Shown here: positions 48,715 through 56,016 of the stretch, piece after piece | Layout of the letters: each line of letters starts with the position of its first letter | Position numbering within the stretch: position 1 is the first letter of the stretch | NCBI GenBank assembly: GCA_964517125.1 | Contig: CAZFBD010000016.1 | Coordinates: 1-64,000 of the forward strand | Origin: SHLQ01 sp964517125 | GTDB taxonomy: Bacteria; Actinomycetota; Acidimicrobiia; Acidimicrobiales; SHLQ01 | Direction of reading: 5' to 3' | Length of the DNA: 64,000 nt | Position numbers and translations under genes: made by a program | Notes under the pieces: model-generated | Seen by the model: the letters and a program-made list of their open reading frames with translations, nothing else | Told to the model about the DNA's origin: nothing | Database searches by the model: none

Positions 48715-50883
48715 TCAGGCGAAATTCTGACGAGACTCGAAGTTTGTTCCAGTGTCCGTCCCAGAGTCCCCGGTTCCGGCATCGATGCCGGTTCCACCAT
48801 CCATGTCGTCGTTGCCTGGGCCGCCGAACATGCGATCGTTGCCAGCTTCGCCAAACATGTCGTCCGGGCCGCCGTTGCCCTTCAACAAGTCGGCGCCGGC
48901 GCCGCCGAAGACGGTATCGCCACCGCTTCCGCCAACAATCGAGTCGTCCCCGGCTGCGCCGTGGAGTGTGTCCTTGCCGCCGCCGCCACGAAGTGCGTCA
49001 GCGCCGGCATCCCCGTGAATCTCATCGCGGCCGCCCATTCCCGAGATCCGGTCGTTGCCATCATCACCAAAGAGTCGGTCGGCACCTCGGCCGCCCTGAA
49101 TGATGTCGTTGCCCGCACCAGCATCGATACGGTCACGGCCTGCGCCGCCATAGATCTTGTCATCACCGTCTCCTGCAACCACCCGATCGGTACCCCGACC
49201 AGCGCAGATCACGTCATTGCCCCCTCGTGCATCGATGATGTCGTTTCCACCGAGGGTTGCGATCACATCGTCGCCGTCGGTCCCCACAATGCGGTCGGCA
49301 CGCCCAGTGCCAACGATGGTTGCTTCGCGTCCTGCGCACAGGACCGTCGGCGGCGGGGTCGGAGCAATCGTGGTTGTGGTTGTGGTTGTCGTTGTGGTCG
49401 GAGCGATTGTTGTGGTCGGAATCAGGAAGGTGGTCAGCGATGACGATGCACTCGCGACCACAAGTTCATAGGCACCCAGCGTGGCGTAGGTGTCGTAGTG
49501 CTCAGAGCCTTCAGACGTGACTCGGACGAAGTAGGTCCCGGAGCTCAACGAGACCCCGTGAATTGCTGCGTCACGAGTCTCGTATGTGCTCGAGTGCAGC
49601 AGCGAACCACTTGCATCATGCAGTGTGAGTGCAGCGTTGAGGTTCGGTCGAACATTGTCGACCGTGGCGTCGATGTCGACCGTATCGTCGGCTTCGAGAG
49701 CGAAGCTGAACCAATCCGCGTCGTTCGTGCGCTCGATGACTCCACTTCCACCAACCTCGTCCGAGCCTGTCAGCGCCGTGGCCTGAACCTGCGATGCCCC
49801 ATGGTCATCCGAGCGGTAGGCGATTCCGTTCGACGCACTGACGATGAGCGCAAGGTCGTCAGCGCCTCGACCCATGTTGCCGGAGGCACCAGAATTGTTG
49901 GAATCCGCGTAGGTTCCCGCGTCCCACTGCGAATAGCCGGTGAAGAAGGAGGCCCCCATGATCGGTGCCCAGGAGTCTGGATTGCTCCCACCACCATGGC
50001 CCGCGTAGTAATCCGAGTCGCTCGTTCCGTCATGTGTGAGTCCAAGCGAGTGACCGACCTCATGGGAGATCGTCTCGCCGGTGCTCTGCGTACTCTTGTT
50101 GAAGACGAAGGCGGGCTCCTCGTAGCCGAAACGGTTGAGGTACGCGAGCCCGCCGCAACTGCAGGTGAACGGATCGTCGGTGATGACGGTTCGAATTCCG
50201 TATCGACCAGAGGCGCCAGAGTTGCGAAGCAGGTCAGCTGCCGGTGGCTCCACAGTCGAAACATTCACGTCAAACGGCGCGAAGTCCTCGGCAACCGCCA
50301 ACCAGGCGATGTACATGTTGGTGAGCTCAGCGTCAGAGAAGTTTGCGTAGTCAGCATCGAGTGAATACGGCGGAGAGATGATCTCGTCCACTCCGCTCCA
50401 CTGGTTCCAGTAGGTGCCTGAGGTGGTGTGGCCGTCGAAGTCCAGGTAGAGCGTTATTGGCGCATCCGCGTTGCTTTGGAGCGAGAACACTTCGGAATGG
50501 GTTGGCTGGAATCCAAGGTCCGATGCGGACGCCGCGGCAGGTTGGTTGTCGCCGCCGACGGGTGCGACGCCGCCCTGATCCATGTACAAGACATGGTTGT
50601 TGCTGTCCGTGAAGAGGCTTGAATCGTTTTGGAACTCCCCAATCAGGGCTGTTGGAGATACCTGGTTCGTTGCCGCGACCGTGACCATGTCGACGCCAAT
50701 CGAATCGATTGCTGCTTGGCCCGAAAGAAGCAACGCGGCAGCGTTCGTGTCAGTGGGCGGACCATCGAGAACGATCGGATCCGGCGTATCGCCAAGGGCA
50801 AGCCCACTACCGGCAGCGAAGACGACAACGAACAGACTGGCCGCCAGCATCAGCTTGTTCGTACGAGTCGGACTTGTAACCAT
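48715..50883 (-). CDS. Secreted zinc metalloprotease with PPC domain and RTX-type calcium repeats
   Basis: 722 residues. Signal peptide about 1-31 (LMLAASLFVVVFAAGSGLALG). The peptidase region (about 140-350) has the metzincin-type zinc motif HEVGHSLGLTHDG and a Met-turn candidate PIMGASFF. A bacterial pre-peptidase C-terminal domain follows (DWFSFALEADDTVDIDATV...GTYFVRVTSEG). After a poly-Thr linker come about a dozen nonapeptide repeats (GGxGxDxLxG), the Ca2+-binding beta roll of RTX proteins, and a short end. It is probably released or cell-bound and needs Ca2+ to fold. ATG 50883 starts the signal peptide. No RTX type I secretion genes are nearby. Confidence 0.88.
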   Translation of the reverse strand: MVTSPTRTNKLMLAASLFVVVFAAGSGLALGDTPDPIVLDGPPTDTNAAALLLSGQAAIDSIGVDMVTVAATNQVSPTALIGEFQNDSSLFTDSNNHVLYMDQGGVAPVGGDNQPAAASASDLGFQPTHSEVFSLQSNADAPITLYLDFDGHTTSGTYWNQWSGVDEIISPPYSLDADYANFSDAELTNMYIAWLAVAEDFAPFDVNVSTVEPPAADLLRNSGASGRYGIRTVITDDPFTCSCGGLAYLNRFGYEEPAFVFNKSTQSTGETISHEVGHSLGLTHDGTSDSDYYAGHGGGSNPDSWAPIMGASFFTGYSQWDAGTYADSNNSGASGNMGRGADDLALIVSASNGIAYRSDDHGASQVQATALTGSDEVGGSGVIERTNDADWFSFALEADDTVDIDATVDNVRPNLNAALTLHDASGSLLHSSTYETRDAAIHGVSLSSGTYFVRVTSEGSEHYDTYATLGAYELVVASASSSLTTFLIPTTTIAPTTTTTTTTTTIAPTPPPTVLCAGREATIVGTGRADRIVGTDGDDVIATLGGNDIIDARGGNDVICAGRGTDRVVAGDGDDKIYGGAGRDRIDAGAGNDIIQGGRGADRLFGDDGNDRISGMGGRDEIHGDAGADALRGGGGKDTLHGAAGDDSIVGGSGGDTVFGGAGADLLKGNGGPDDMFGEAGNDRMFGGPGNDDMDGGTGIDAGTGDSGTDTGTNFESRQNFA

Positions 50884-50966
50884 TCCGAGGTAATCGGCGT
50901 CGACACCCAAGACCTTGATCTACATCCAACGGGCGCTCGTCAGCTCTTACCAAAAGGCCAAGCTGG

Positions 50967-51260
50967 TCAGTCCTCGAGGGTCTGGAGGAGTTCTTGAACC
51001 GTGTGGTTGCTCTCGAGCGGATGCCGCAGCGGAACGTCGGCAATGACCTCGTAGTGGTTCCGACGACCGACTCTCGTGCTCTTCAGGTACCCATGTTCTT
51101 CGAGGTCATGCAGAATGCGCTGCACGGCGCCAGGCGTGATTCCCACAAGTTGGCTGATGTCGCGCTGGCGCAGGTCACCGTCGCGGCTCACAACCAGCAG
51201 CACGTGGGCGTGATTCGTGAGAAACGTCCAAGAGGGAAGCTCTGGGGCCGTCATTGACAT
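50967..51260 (-). CDS. Winged-helix transcriptional regulator
   Basis: About 97 residues with one winged helix: PSWTFLTNHAHVLLVVSRDGDLRQRDISQ, then LVGITPGAVQRILHDLEEHGYL (recognition helix) and KSTRVGRRNHYEVIA (wing). It looks like the MarR/ArsR-type small regulators of actinobacteria that have no ligand cysteines. ATG 51260 is preferred; 51275 and 51254 are alternatives. It lies 56 bases behind the antiporter gene on the same strand and may control that unit. Confidence 0.8.
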   Translation of the reverse strand: MSMTAPELPSWTFLTNHAHVLLVVSRDGDLRQRDISQLVGITPGAVQRILHDLEEHGYLKSTRVGRRNHYEVIADVPLRHPLESNHTVQELLQTLED

Positions 51261-51316
51261 GCCCCAACCATACATGTCTGAATGTCCACTTTTCATCGTG
51301 GGCGTTGCGATGGCAG

Positions 51317-53473
51317 TCATCCGACCACCTCCTCGGCCACCTCGGCCGCGCCAGACGAATGCGGGTCAGGCGTGGCCGCAATGATCAACGACGTCGCCGT
51401 GCCAGCCACCAACTCCTGCACGGTGCGTCCGAGAAACGGCCGGTCGCCAATGGCGCGAACCGTTCCGGCCACCACGACCATGTCGGCCTTCAACTCGTCA
51501 GCGGCAGCGATGATTGCCTCGGCGGTGTCGTCGGCGTGGGCGACCCAGGTCGACGAGTTCGCACCGAGAACCGTCGACAACGCCTCGGCACGCTGCACCA
51601 CTTCGCGCGTCTGCGCCGACTCGCGGGCCACGAGAGCAGACGGACCATGCGGCAGCGGTGGCGCCACGTGAATCTGTTGGATGTTCGTTCCAATCGAACC
51701 CGACAGGTATCCGGCAATCTCCTGTGCGGCACGGGTTGAAGACCGACCGGAGATCGGCACGACGGCCCGTCCGAATGCCCACGGCAGCTGATCCAGGTTC
51801 TTCGGCCGACGCACGACCACCACCGGGATGGCAGCGCCCAGGAGGATCGCATCGACATTCGGCGAGAGCAAATGGTCGACCGACGGTTCCGCTGAAGCAC
51901 CGAGCACGATTGCGTCGTAGCCGAGCTTCGACTCGGCCGCGACCGCCGAAACGAACCCAACATCACCATCGACGAACTCATGGCGCACGGTCCGACCGTG
52001 AAAGACGTTCCGGAAGGCCTCAACGTCGACGCCATCGGGGTCGCTCCCGACCGTGAGCAGCGTGATCTCGGTGGTCGACGGCCAGGCCAGATCCACCACC
52101 TGAGCTGCGAGAAGGGACGAGAGCCCGCCACGAGTCGGCAGGAGCACGGCGCCGCCTCGGACCACAATGTTGGCGTCGAGCTGGCGTTCGGTGTCGAGGC
52201 GCTCTCGTTCCTCGGCGGAACCCTCCCACCCCGACAGCACCCGCCGGAGCATCGGCGGCGCAAGCATGGATGTCGCCATCGCCATCAGAACGATGACCGT
52301 GTACGACCGATCGTTCAACACGCCGAGGGACAGACCAACCGTGGCGATGACGATCTCGAGCGCACCTCGAGCATTCAGGCCAACGCCAAGGGCCGCGCCC
52401 TCACGCGAACTCATGCGCACGGCCGCAGCACCAATCATCGACCCGAAGAACTTCGAGGCAGAGGCGGCGAACAGGACAAGCAACGCCCACACCAGGGTCT
52501 CCAGATCGAACAGCAGACCCAGGTCGACCCGAAGGCCAGCGGTCGCAAAGAACACCGGCGCAAAGATCGCGGTGGTCAACGTCTCCAGCGGTGCCACCAA
52601 CTTGTGGTCTGCAAAGCGGGAGCGGGCAACAATCACGCCCGCAACGAACGCTCCAAGGACTGCCTCAACGTGCAGCCACTGCGTGATCACACCGAACGAG
52701 AGTGCGGTGGCGAGGATGACGCCCGTGGCCGCGACGGGATCGTCTCCACCAGCGCGGACCGCACGAAGCCCACGATCGACCAACCGCTGCCCAATCGTGA
52801 ATGCGAATACGAAGAACACGGTGAGACCAACCAGCGTGATGGCGAGCTTGTCGAACTTCACCCCGCCTGCCTGGGCCAGTCCCGCGATGAATCCGAGCGC
52901 AATCCAGCCAATGACATCGTTGGCCATTCCCGCCGCCAGGGTGAGCTGACCGAAATCCCTTCGCATCAGACCCATCTCGCCGAGAATTTTGGCGATCACC
53001 GGAAGCGAAGAGATCGACAACGCAGTGGCCATGAACAACGCAAACACCAGCCGGTTCGTGTCGTCACCCAGGAAGGCGGCAGGGATGAGCCAACCCACCA
53101 ACAATCCGGCGAGCATCGGCAGAATGAGCGAGCCCGCCGAGACTGCGGTGGCCGCCGAACCGAGCCGGCGAATGAGCCCGAGGTCGGTCTCGAACCCTGT
53201 CGCAACCAGCAGGAGCAGGACCCCCAACCAGCCCACGGTGAACAGCATGGCGGTCTGCGCATCGTCGTCGGGGAAGAGCCACGAGGTGATGTCTGGGGCG
53301 ATTCGTCCGAGCACCGAAGGACCAAGAACGAGTCCAGCAGCCAGCTCACCAACAACCGCGGGTTGGCCAACGCGCTGCATGAGCGCACCAAAGACCTTGG
53401 CGACCCCAAAGATCACCAGAAGTGCGACCCAGAAGACGAGAAGTTGGTGTTCTGTTGGCGGATTGAGATTCAT
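51317..53473 (-). CDS. CPA2-family cation/proton antiporter with C-terminal USP-like domains
   Basis: 718 residues. Residues 1-410 hold about 12 membrane helices with CPA2 (KefB/NapA-like) features: VGQPAVVGELAAGLVLGPSVLG, LLLLVATGFETDLGLI, NDVIGWIALGF with the ion-binding Asn-Asp pair, and GVGLNARGALEIVIATVGL. The cytoplasmic C-terminus (about 430-700) is not an RCK domain but two USP-like folds (DAIVLGASAEPSVDHLLSPNVDAILLG and MVVVAGTVRAIGDRPFLGRTVQELV). So ion exchange may be governed by nucleotide or by stress partners. ATG 53473 overlaps the stop of the separate USP gene by 4 bases. Confidence 0.88.
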   Translation of the reverse strand: MNLNPPTEHQLLVFWVALLVIFGVAKVFGALMQRVGQPAVVGELAAGLVLGPSVLGRIAPDITSWLFPDDDAQTAMLFTVGWLGVLLLLVATGFETDLGLIRRLGSAATAVSAGSLILPMLAGLLVGWLIPAAFLGDDTNRLVFALFMATALSISSLPVIAKILGEMGLMRRDFGQLTLAAGMANDVIGWIALGFIAGLAQAGGVKFDKLAITLVGLTVFFVFAFTIGQRLVDRGLRAVRAGGDDPVAATGVILATALSFGVITQWLHVEAVLGAFVAGVIVARSRFADHKLVAPLETLTTAIFAPVFFATAGLRVDLGLLFDLETLVWALLVLFAASASKFFGSMIGAAAVRMSSREGAALGVGLNARGALEIVIATVGLSLGVLNDRSYTVIVLMAMATSMLAPPMLRRVLSGWEGSAEERERLDTERQLDANIVVRGGAVLLPTRGGLSSLLAAQVVDLAWPSTTEITLLTVGSDPDGVDVEAFRNVFHGRTVRHEFVDGDVGFVSAVAAESKLGYDAIVLGASAEPSVDHLLSPNVDAILLGAAIPVVVVRRPKNLDQLPWAFGRAVVPISGRSSTRAAQEIAGYLSGSIGTNIQQIHVAPPLPHGPSALVARESAQTREVVQRAEALSTVLGANSSTWVAHADDTAEAIIAAADELKADMVVVAGTVRAIGDRPFLGRTVQELVAGTATSLIIAATPDPHSSGAAEVAEEVVG

Positions 53474-53976
53474 GAGTTGACCTTTCCGGCCTGATTGATG
53501 CCCGAGGGTCGCTGTTCGCTGGGCCCGGCGACTGGGTTTGGCCGTAGATCGAGGTCCGCGTCGGTGATGTCAACAACCGGGATGTCGAGTCGTGCCTGGA
53601 GACGCCGCTTGAGGGATCGTCGGCTGGCCCGCTCAGCCGATTTCCCAAGCACGACCAGCGATGCATCCTGCGACCACCGCAGCAGTACGTTCATCGGGCT
53701 GCCCTGATCGGCGACGGTATGGACGTCCGCTGGCGGAGAGAAGGCCGCCACCGTTGAGTGCAGGGCCGCCCACGACGGATTGCCGAGCTGCTGGGCGACA
53801 CTCGCCGACGGCCCATCGTGGGCAGTGAGCGGAAAGGCCGACGCATGGACCACGCGTAACGTTGCGCCGGTGGTGTGGGCTCTGCGTATGGCCCAACGAA
53901 GGGCGAACGATGATCTCGACGCGTCGGCAAAACCAACAACGATGATCTCTGGTGACGAACTCCGAATCTGCTTCAT
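53470..53976 (-). CDS. Universal stress protein paired with the antiporter
   Basis: 168 residues with a USP-type order: IIVVGFADASRSSFALRWAIRRAH, ATLRVVHASAF, VLLRWSQDASLVVLGKSAERASRR, IPVVDITDAD. The ATP loop G-2x-G-9x-G-S is absent (LGKSAERASRRSLKRR instead), so it is probably a non-nucleotide USP. ATG 53976 has AGGAGGG 9 bases upstream. The 4-base overlap with the antiporter gene argues that the two act together. Confidence 0.82.
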   Translation of the reverse strand: MKQIRSSSPEIIVVGFADASRSSFALRWAIRRAHTTGATLRVVHASAFPLTAHDGPSASVAQQLGNPSWAALHSTVAAFSPPADVHTVADQGSPMNVLLRWSQDASLVVLGKSAERASRRSLKRRLQARLDIPVVDITDADLDLRPNPVAGPSEQRPSGINQAGKVNS

Positions 53977-54022
53977 GGACACCGGCCCTCCTGGTCGATC
54001 ACCGAACTGGTCGATCACCGAA

Positions 54023-54075
54023 ACCCTATGTGGAATAGATACGTTGTAAACCTGCCATTGCAGAGTATCTATTAC
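54023..54075 (-). promoter_or_regulatory. Promoter and split palindrome of the USP-antiporter unit
   Basis: On the minus strand a -35 TTTACA (54050-54045), 16 bases and -10 TAGGGT (54028-54023). AATAGATAC (54034-54042) and GTATCTATT (54065-54073) form a 9-base inverted repeat around the -35. The word TATCTATTC also occurs in the promoter at 46151-46186. TSS near 54016 is a prediction. Confidence 0.45.
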
Positions 54076-55025
54076 GAGACCCAAACGAGCCCCGCCAGAT
54101 AGGTCGTGTACGCGGCGACCAGAACGACTCCTCGTCGCTTGCTCAGAGAACGAGGGCCCGCGACGAGAGCGGTGAGCAACAGCGCACTCACCACCATCAC
54201 GGGCATGGCCTGGCTGGCGACATCGGAACTCACCTGCGCGCCCCCGGAGAACAACCCTGCGGTGCCGAGAACCAGCAGCAGATTGAAGATGTTCGACCCA
54301 ACAGCATTGCCAAGTGCCAGATCACCGCTGCCGCGGACGGCCGCCACGATTGTCGTGATGATCTCCGGCAGGGAGGTCCCGATCGCCAGAATGGTCAGTC
54401 CAATCACCAATTCTGAAACACCGAGCTCGATCGCTATTTCTTCAGCACCTGCGACCGCCCATCGAGCACTGATCACCAGCAAGCCCAGGCCGACCACAAA
54501 CTCCGTCAGCGCGCGAGGCAGGCCCCCGACACCTTGGGGCGACGGTGAACCGTCTGTCGGTTGTTGATTTGATGCCGCCCGACCAGCTCGGCGGATCGAA
54601 CCGCCAACAAAGAGGAGAAGCAGGCCCACCAGGATTGCTCCGTCCCATCGGCCGACGGTCCCGTCGATCACCAGGAGCATTGTGAGGATGGACGCTGCGA
54701 CCATCGTTGGAATGTCGATCCGGAAAGCACGTGTGCTCACGCGGACCCCGCCAATCAGTGCAGCTATACCCAGCACCAGGAGGACGTTCGCGATGTTCGA
54801 ACCAACAATGCTGCCAATGGCGAGCTCCTCGTCGTTGCGAGAGAGCGCCTGAAAGACAACGGCGAGTTCGGGCGCGCTGGTGCCCGCAGCGACGATCGTG
54901 AGGCCGACGAGTCCAGGAGACAGGCCGAGGCGATGGCCGACCACCGATGCTGCATCAACAACGAGGCGGCCTCCCGCGACGAGAACTGTCAGTCCAGCGG
55001 CAAGCAGAAAAAGCGCATGCCCCAT
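54072..55025 (-). CDS. CaCA-family Na+/Ca2+ (K+) exchanger
   Basis: 317 residues, about ten membrane helices and two alpha repeats. Repeat 1 has VAAGTSAPELAVVFQA and GSIVGSNIANVLLVLG; repeat 2 has LAIGTSLPEIITTIVAA and GNAVGSNIFNLLLVLG. These are the ion-binding motifs of YrbG-type Ca2+/cation exchangers. A Ser/Pro/Gln-rich cytoplasmic loop lies between the repeats. It ends inside the promoter region of the USP-antiporter unit and begins 7 bases after the sigma factor gene, so it is probably in the sigma factor operon. Confidence 0.9.
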   Translation of the reverse strand: MGHALFLLAAGLTVLVAGGRLVVDAASVVGHRLGLSPGLVGLTIVAAGTSAPELAVVFQALSRNDEELAIGSIVGSNIANVLLVLGIAALIGGVRVSTRAFRIDIPTMVAASILTMLLVIDGTVGRWDGAILVGLLLLFVGGSIRRAGRAASNQQPTDGSPSPQGVGGLPRALTEFVVGLGLLVISARWAVAGAEEIAIELGVSELVIGLTILAIGTSLPEIITTIVAAVRGSGDLALGNAVGSNIFNLLLVLGTAGLFSGGAQVSSDVASQAMPVMVVSALLLTALVAGPRSLSKRRGVVLVAAYTTYLAGLVWVS

Positions 55026-55031
55026 CGGGGT

Positions 55032-55820
55032 TCAGGCGGCAACTGCCAGATTGCAGGAGGACCGAATGTGGTCGAGGCCACGCTCGATGCGCTTGCGAAC
55101 CGCAGTGGCCGACACACCTTCAGTGGCAGCGATCACACGAAGCGACTCAGCCGGCACCCCACCGATGCCGAACCACCGAACGACGTACCGGCGCGTCTGC
55201 GCATCGAGACGGTCGAGCTCGTGGTGGATCAGATCAAGCACAACCGAATCGACTGCCTGAGCGCTGGGGTCATCGGTGGCGACGACCGGGGGAGCGTGGG
55301 AGCTTTCCGTGAGGGCCTGGATGCTCTGGACGCGCGATGCGTTCCGGGCAAGCGATTCAAGCGTTCCGATCTCCGTTCCATCCGTTCGCGGTTCGCTGAG
55401 CGCCGAAATGCGGACGCCATGCGGAATGCGGATGGGACCCGCCGTGGTCTCAAGACCCTTTTGCATGGTCTGACGAATCCACCAGGTTGCGTAGGTGGAG
55501 AAGCGGAAACCAGCGTCGGGGTCGAAGCGATCGACGGCCTTGTGCAGCCCGAGCATGCCGTCTTGAATGACATCGTCCAGGGCTACGTGGCGCGGCCGAC
55601 CGAATGTGCGGGCCATCGAGTACACGAGCCCCACGTTTGCCTCGAGAAAGCGCCGGCGCGCACGTCGACCGCGAGCCGCCGTGGACCTGTCGTCTTCACA
55701 GACTGCTCCAGCCTGGAGCCGACCCTCGGCCTCGGTGCCTGCGTGAATCAATCGTGACAGGCGCACCTCGTCCGAAGCAGTGAGGAGCCCTGATTGACGA
55801 CCGAGAAGCTTATTGTTCAT
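55032..55820 (-). CDS. Alternative sigma-70 family factor (group 2/3)
   Basis: 262 residues. Region 2 (about 60-130) reads NVGLVYSMARTFGRPRHVALDDVIQDGMLGL then RFDPDAGFRFSTYATWWIRQTM, the core-binding and -10 recognition parts. Region 3 is short and includes GPIRIPHGVRI. Region 4 (about 205-260) has LDAQTRRYVVRWFGIGGVPAESLRVIAA and VSATAVRKRIERGL. It lacks the 1.1 region of a housekeeping factor. ATG 55820 is chosen because a near-consensus promoter ends 6 bases before it; 55841 and 55874 are upstream alternatives. Next to ion exchangers and mrp, a role in salt or pH stress is inferred. Confidence 0.85.
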   Translation of the reverse strand: MNNKLLGRQSGLLTASDEVRLSRLIHAGTEAEGRLQAGAVCEDDRSTAARGRRARRRFLEANVGLVYSMARTFGRPRHVALDDVIQDGMLGLHKAVDRFDPDAGFRFSTYATWWIRQTMQKGLETTAGPIRIPHGVRISALSEPRTDGTEIGTLESLARNASRVQSIQALTESSHAPPVVATDDPSAQAVDSVVLDLIHHELDRLDAQTRRYVVRWFGIGGVPAESLRVIAATEGVSATAVRKRIERGLDHIRSSCNLAVAA

Positions 55821-55826
55821 GTCCCT

Positions 55827-55855
55827 ATCTAAACACATATGTTTGAAAAGGTCAA
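55827..55855 (-). promoter_or_regulatory. Leaderless promoter of the alternative sigma factor
   Basis: On the minus strand: -35 TTGACC (55855-55850), 17 bases, -10 TTAGAT (55832-55827), then 6 bases to ATG 55820. AAACA-CATA-TGTTT, a small palindrome (near 55831-55844), overlaps the spacer. This looks like ordinary sigma-70 recognition, not the SigK type. Confidence 0.6.
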
Positions 55856-56016
55856 TCAAAACAGTATGGTTCACAAACGGCTTTCAATACATAGACATTA
55901 TTCGTGGCCGTATGTCCCTGTTTGTTCCCCGCCAAACCGAAGGCGAGCGTCATGAACCCCCACAACACGTCGCTGAGGGCCAATGAACATGCGCGGAAGT
56001 ACGGGAGTTCGCGACC

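Noticed and set aside
49350..49440. Low-complexity stretch of alternating GTT/GGT-like triplets
   Set aside because: It is the poly-Thr linker of the metalloprotease read on the other strand, not a regulatory or mobile repeat.
51980..53494. A 504-codon plus-strand frame
   Set aside because: It is antisense to the CPA2 antiporter, with charged low-complexity sequence and no motif.
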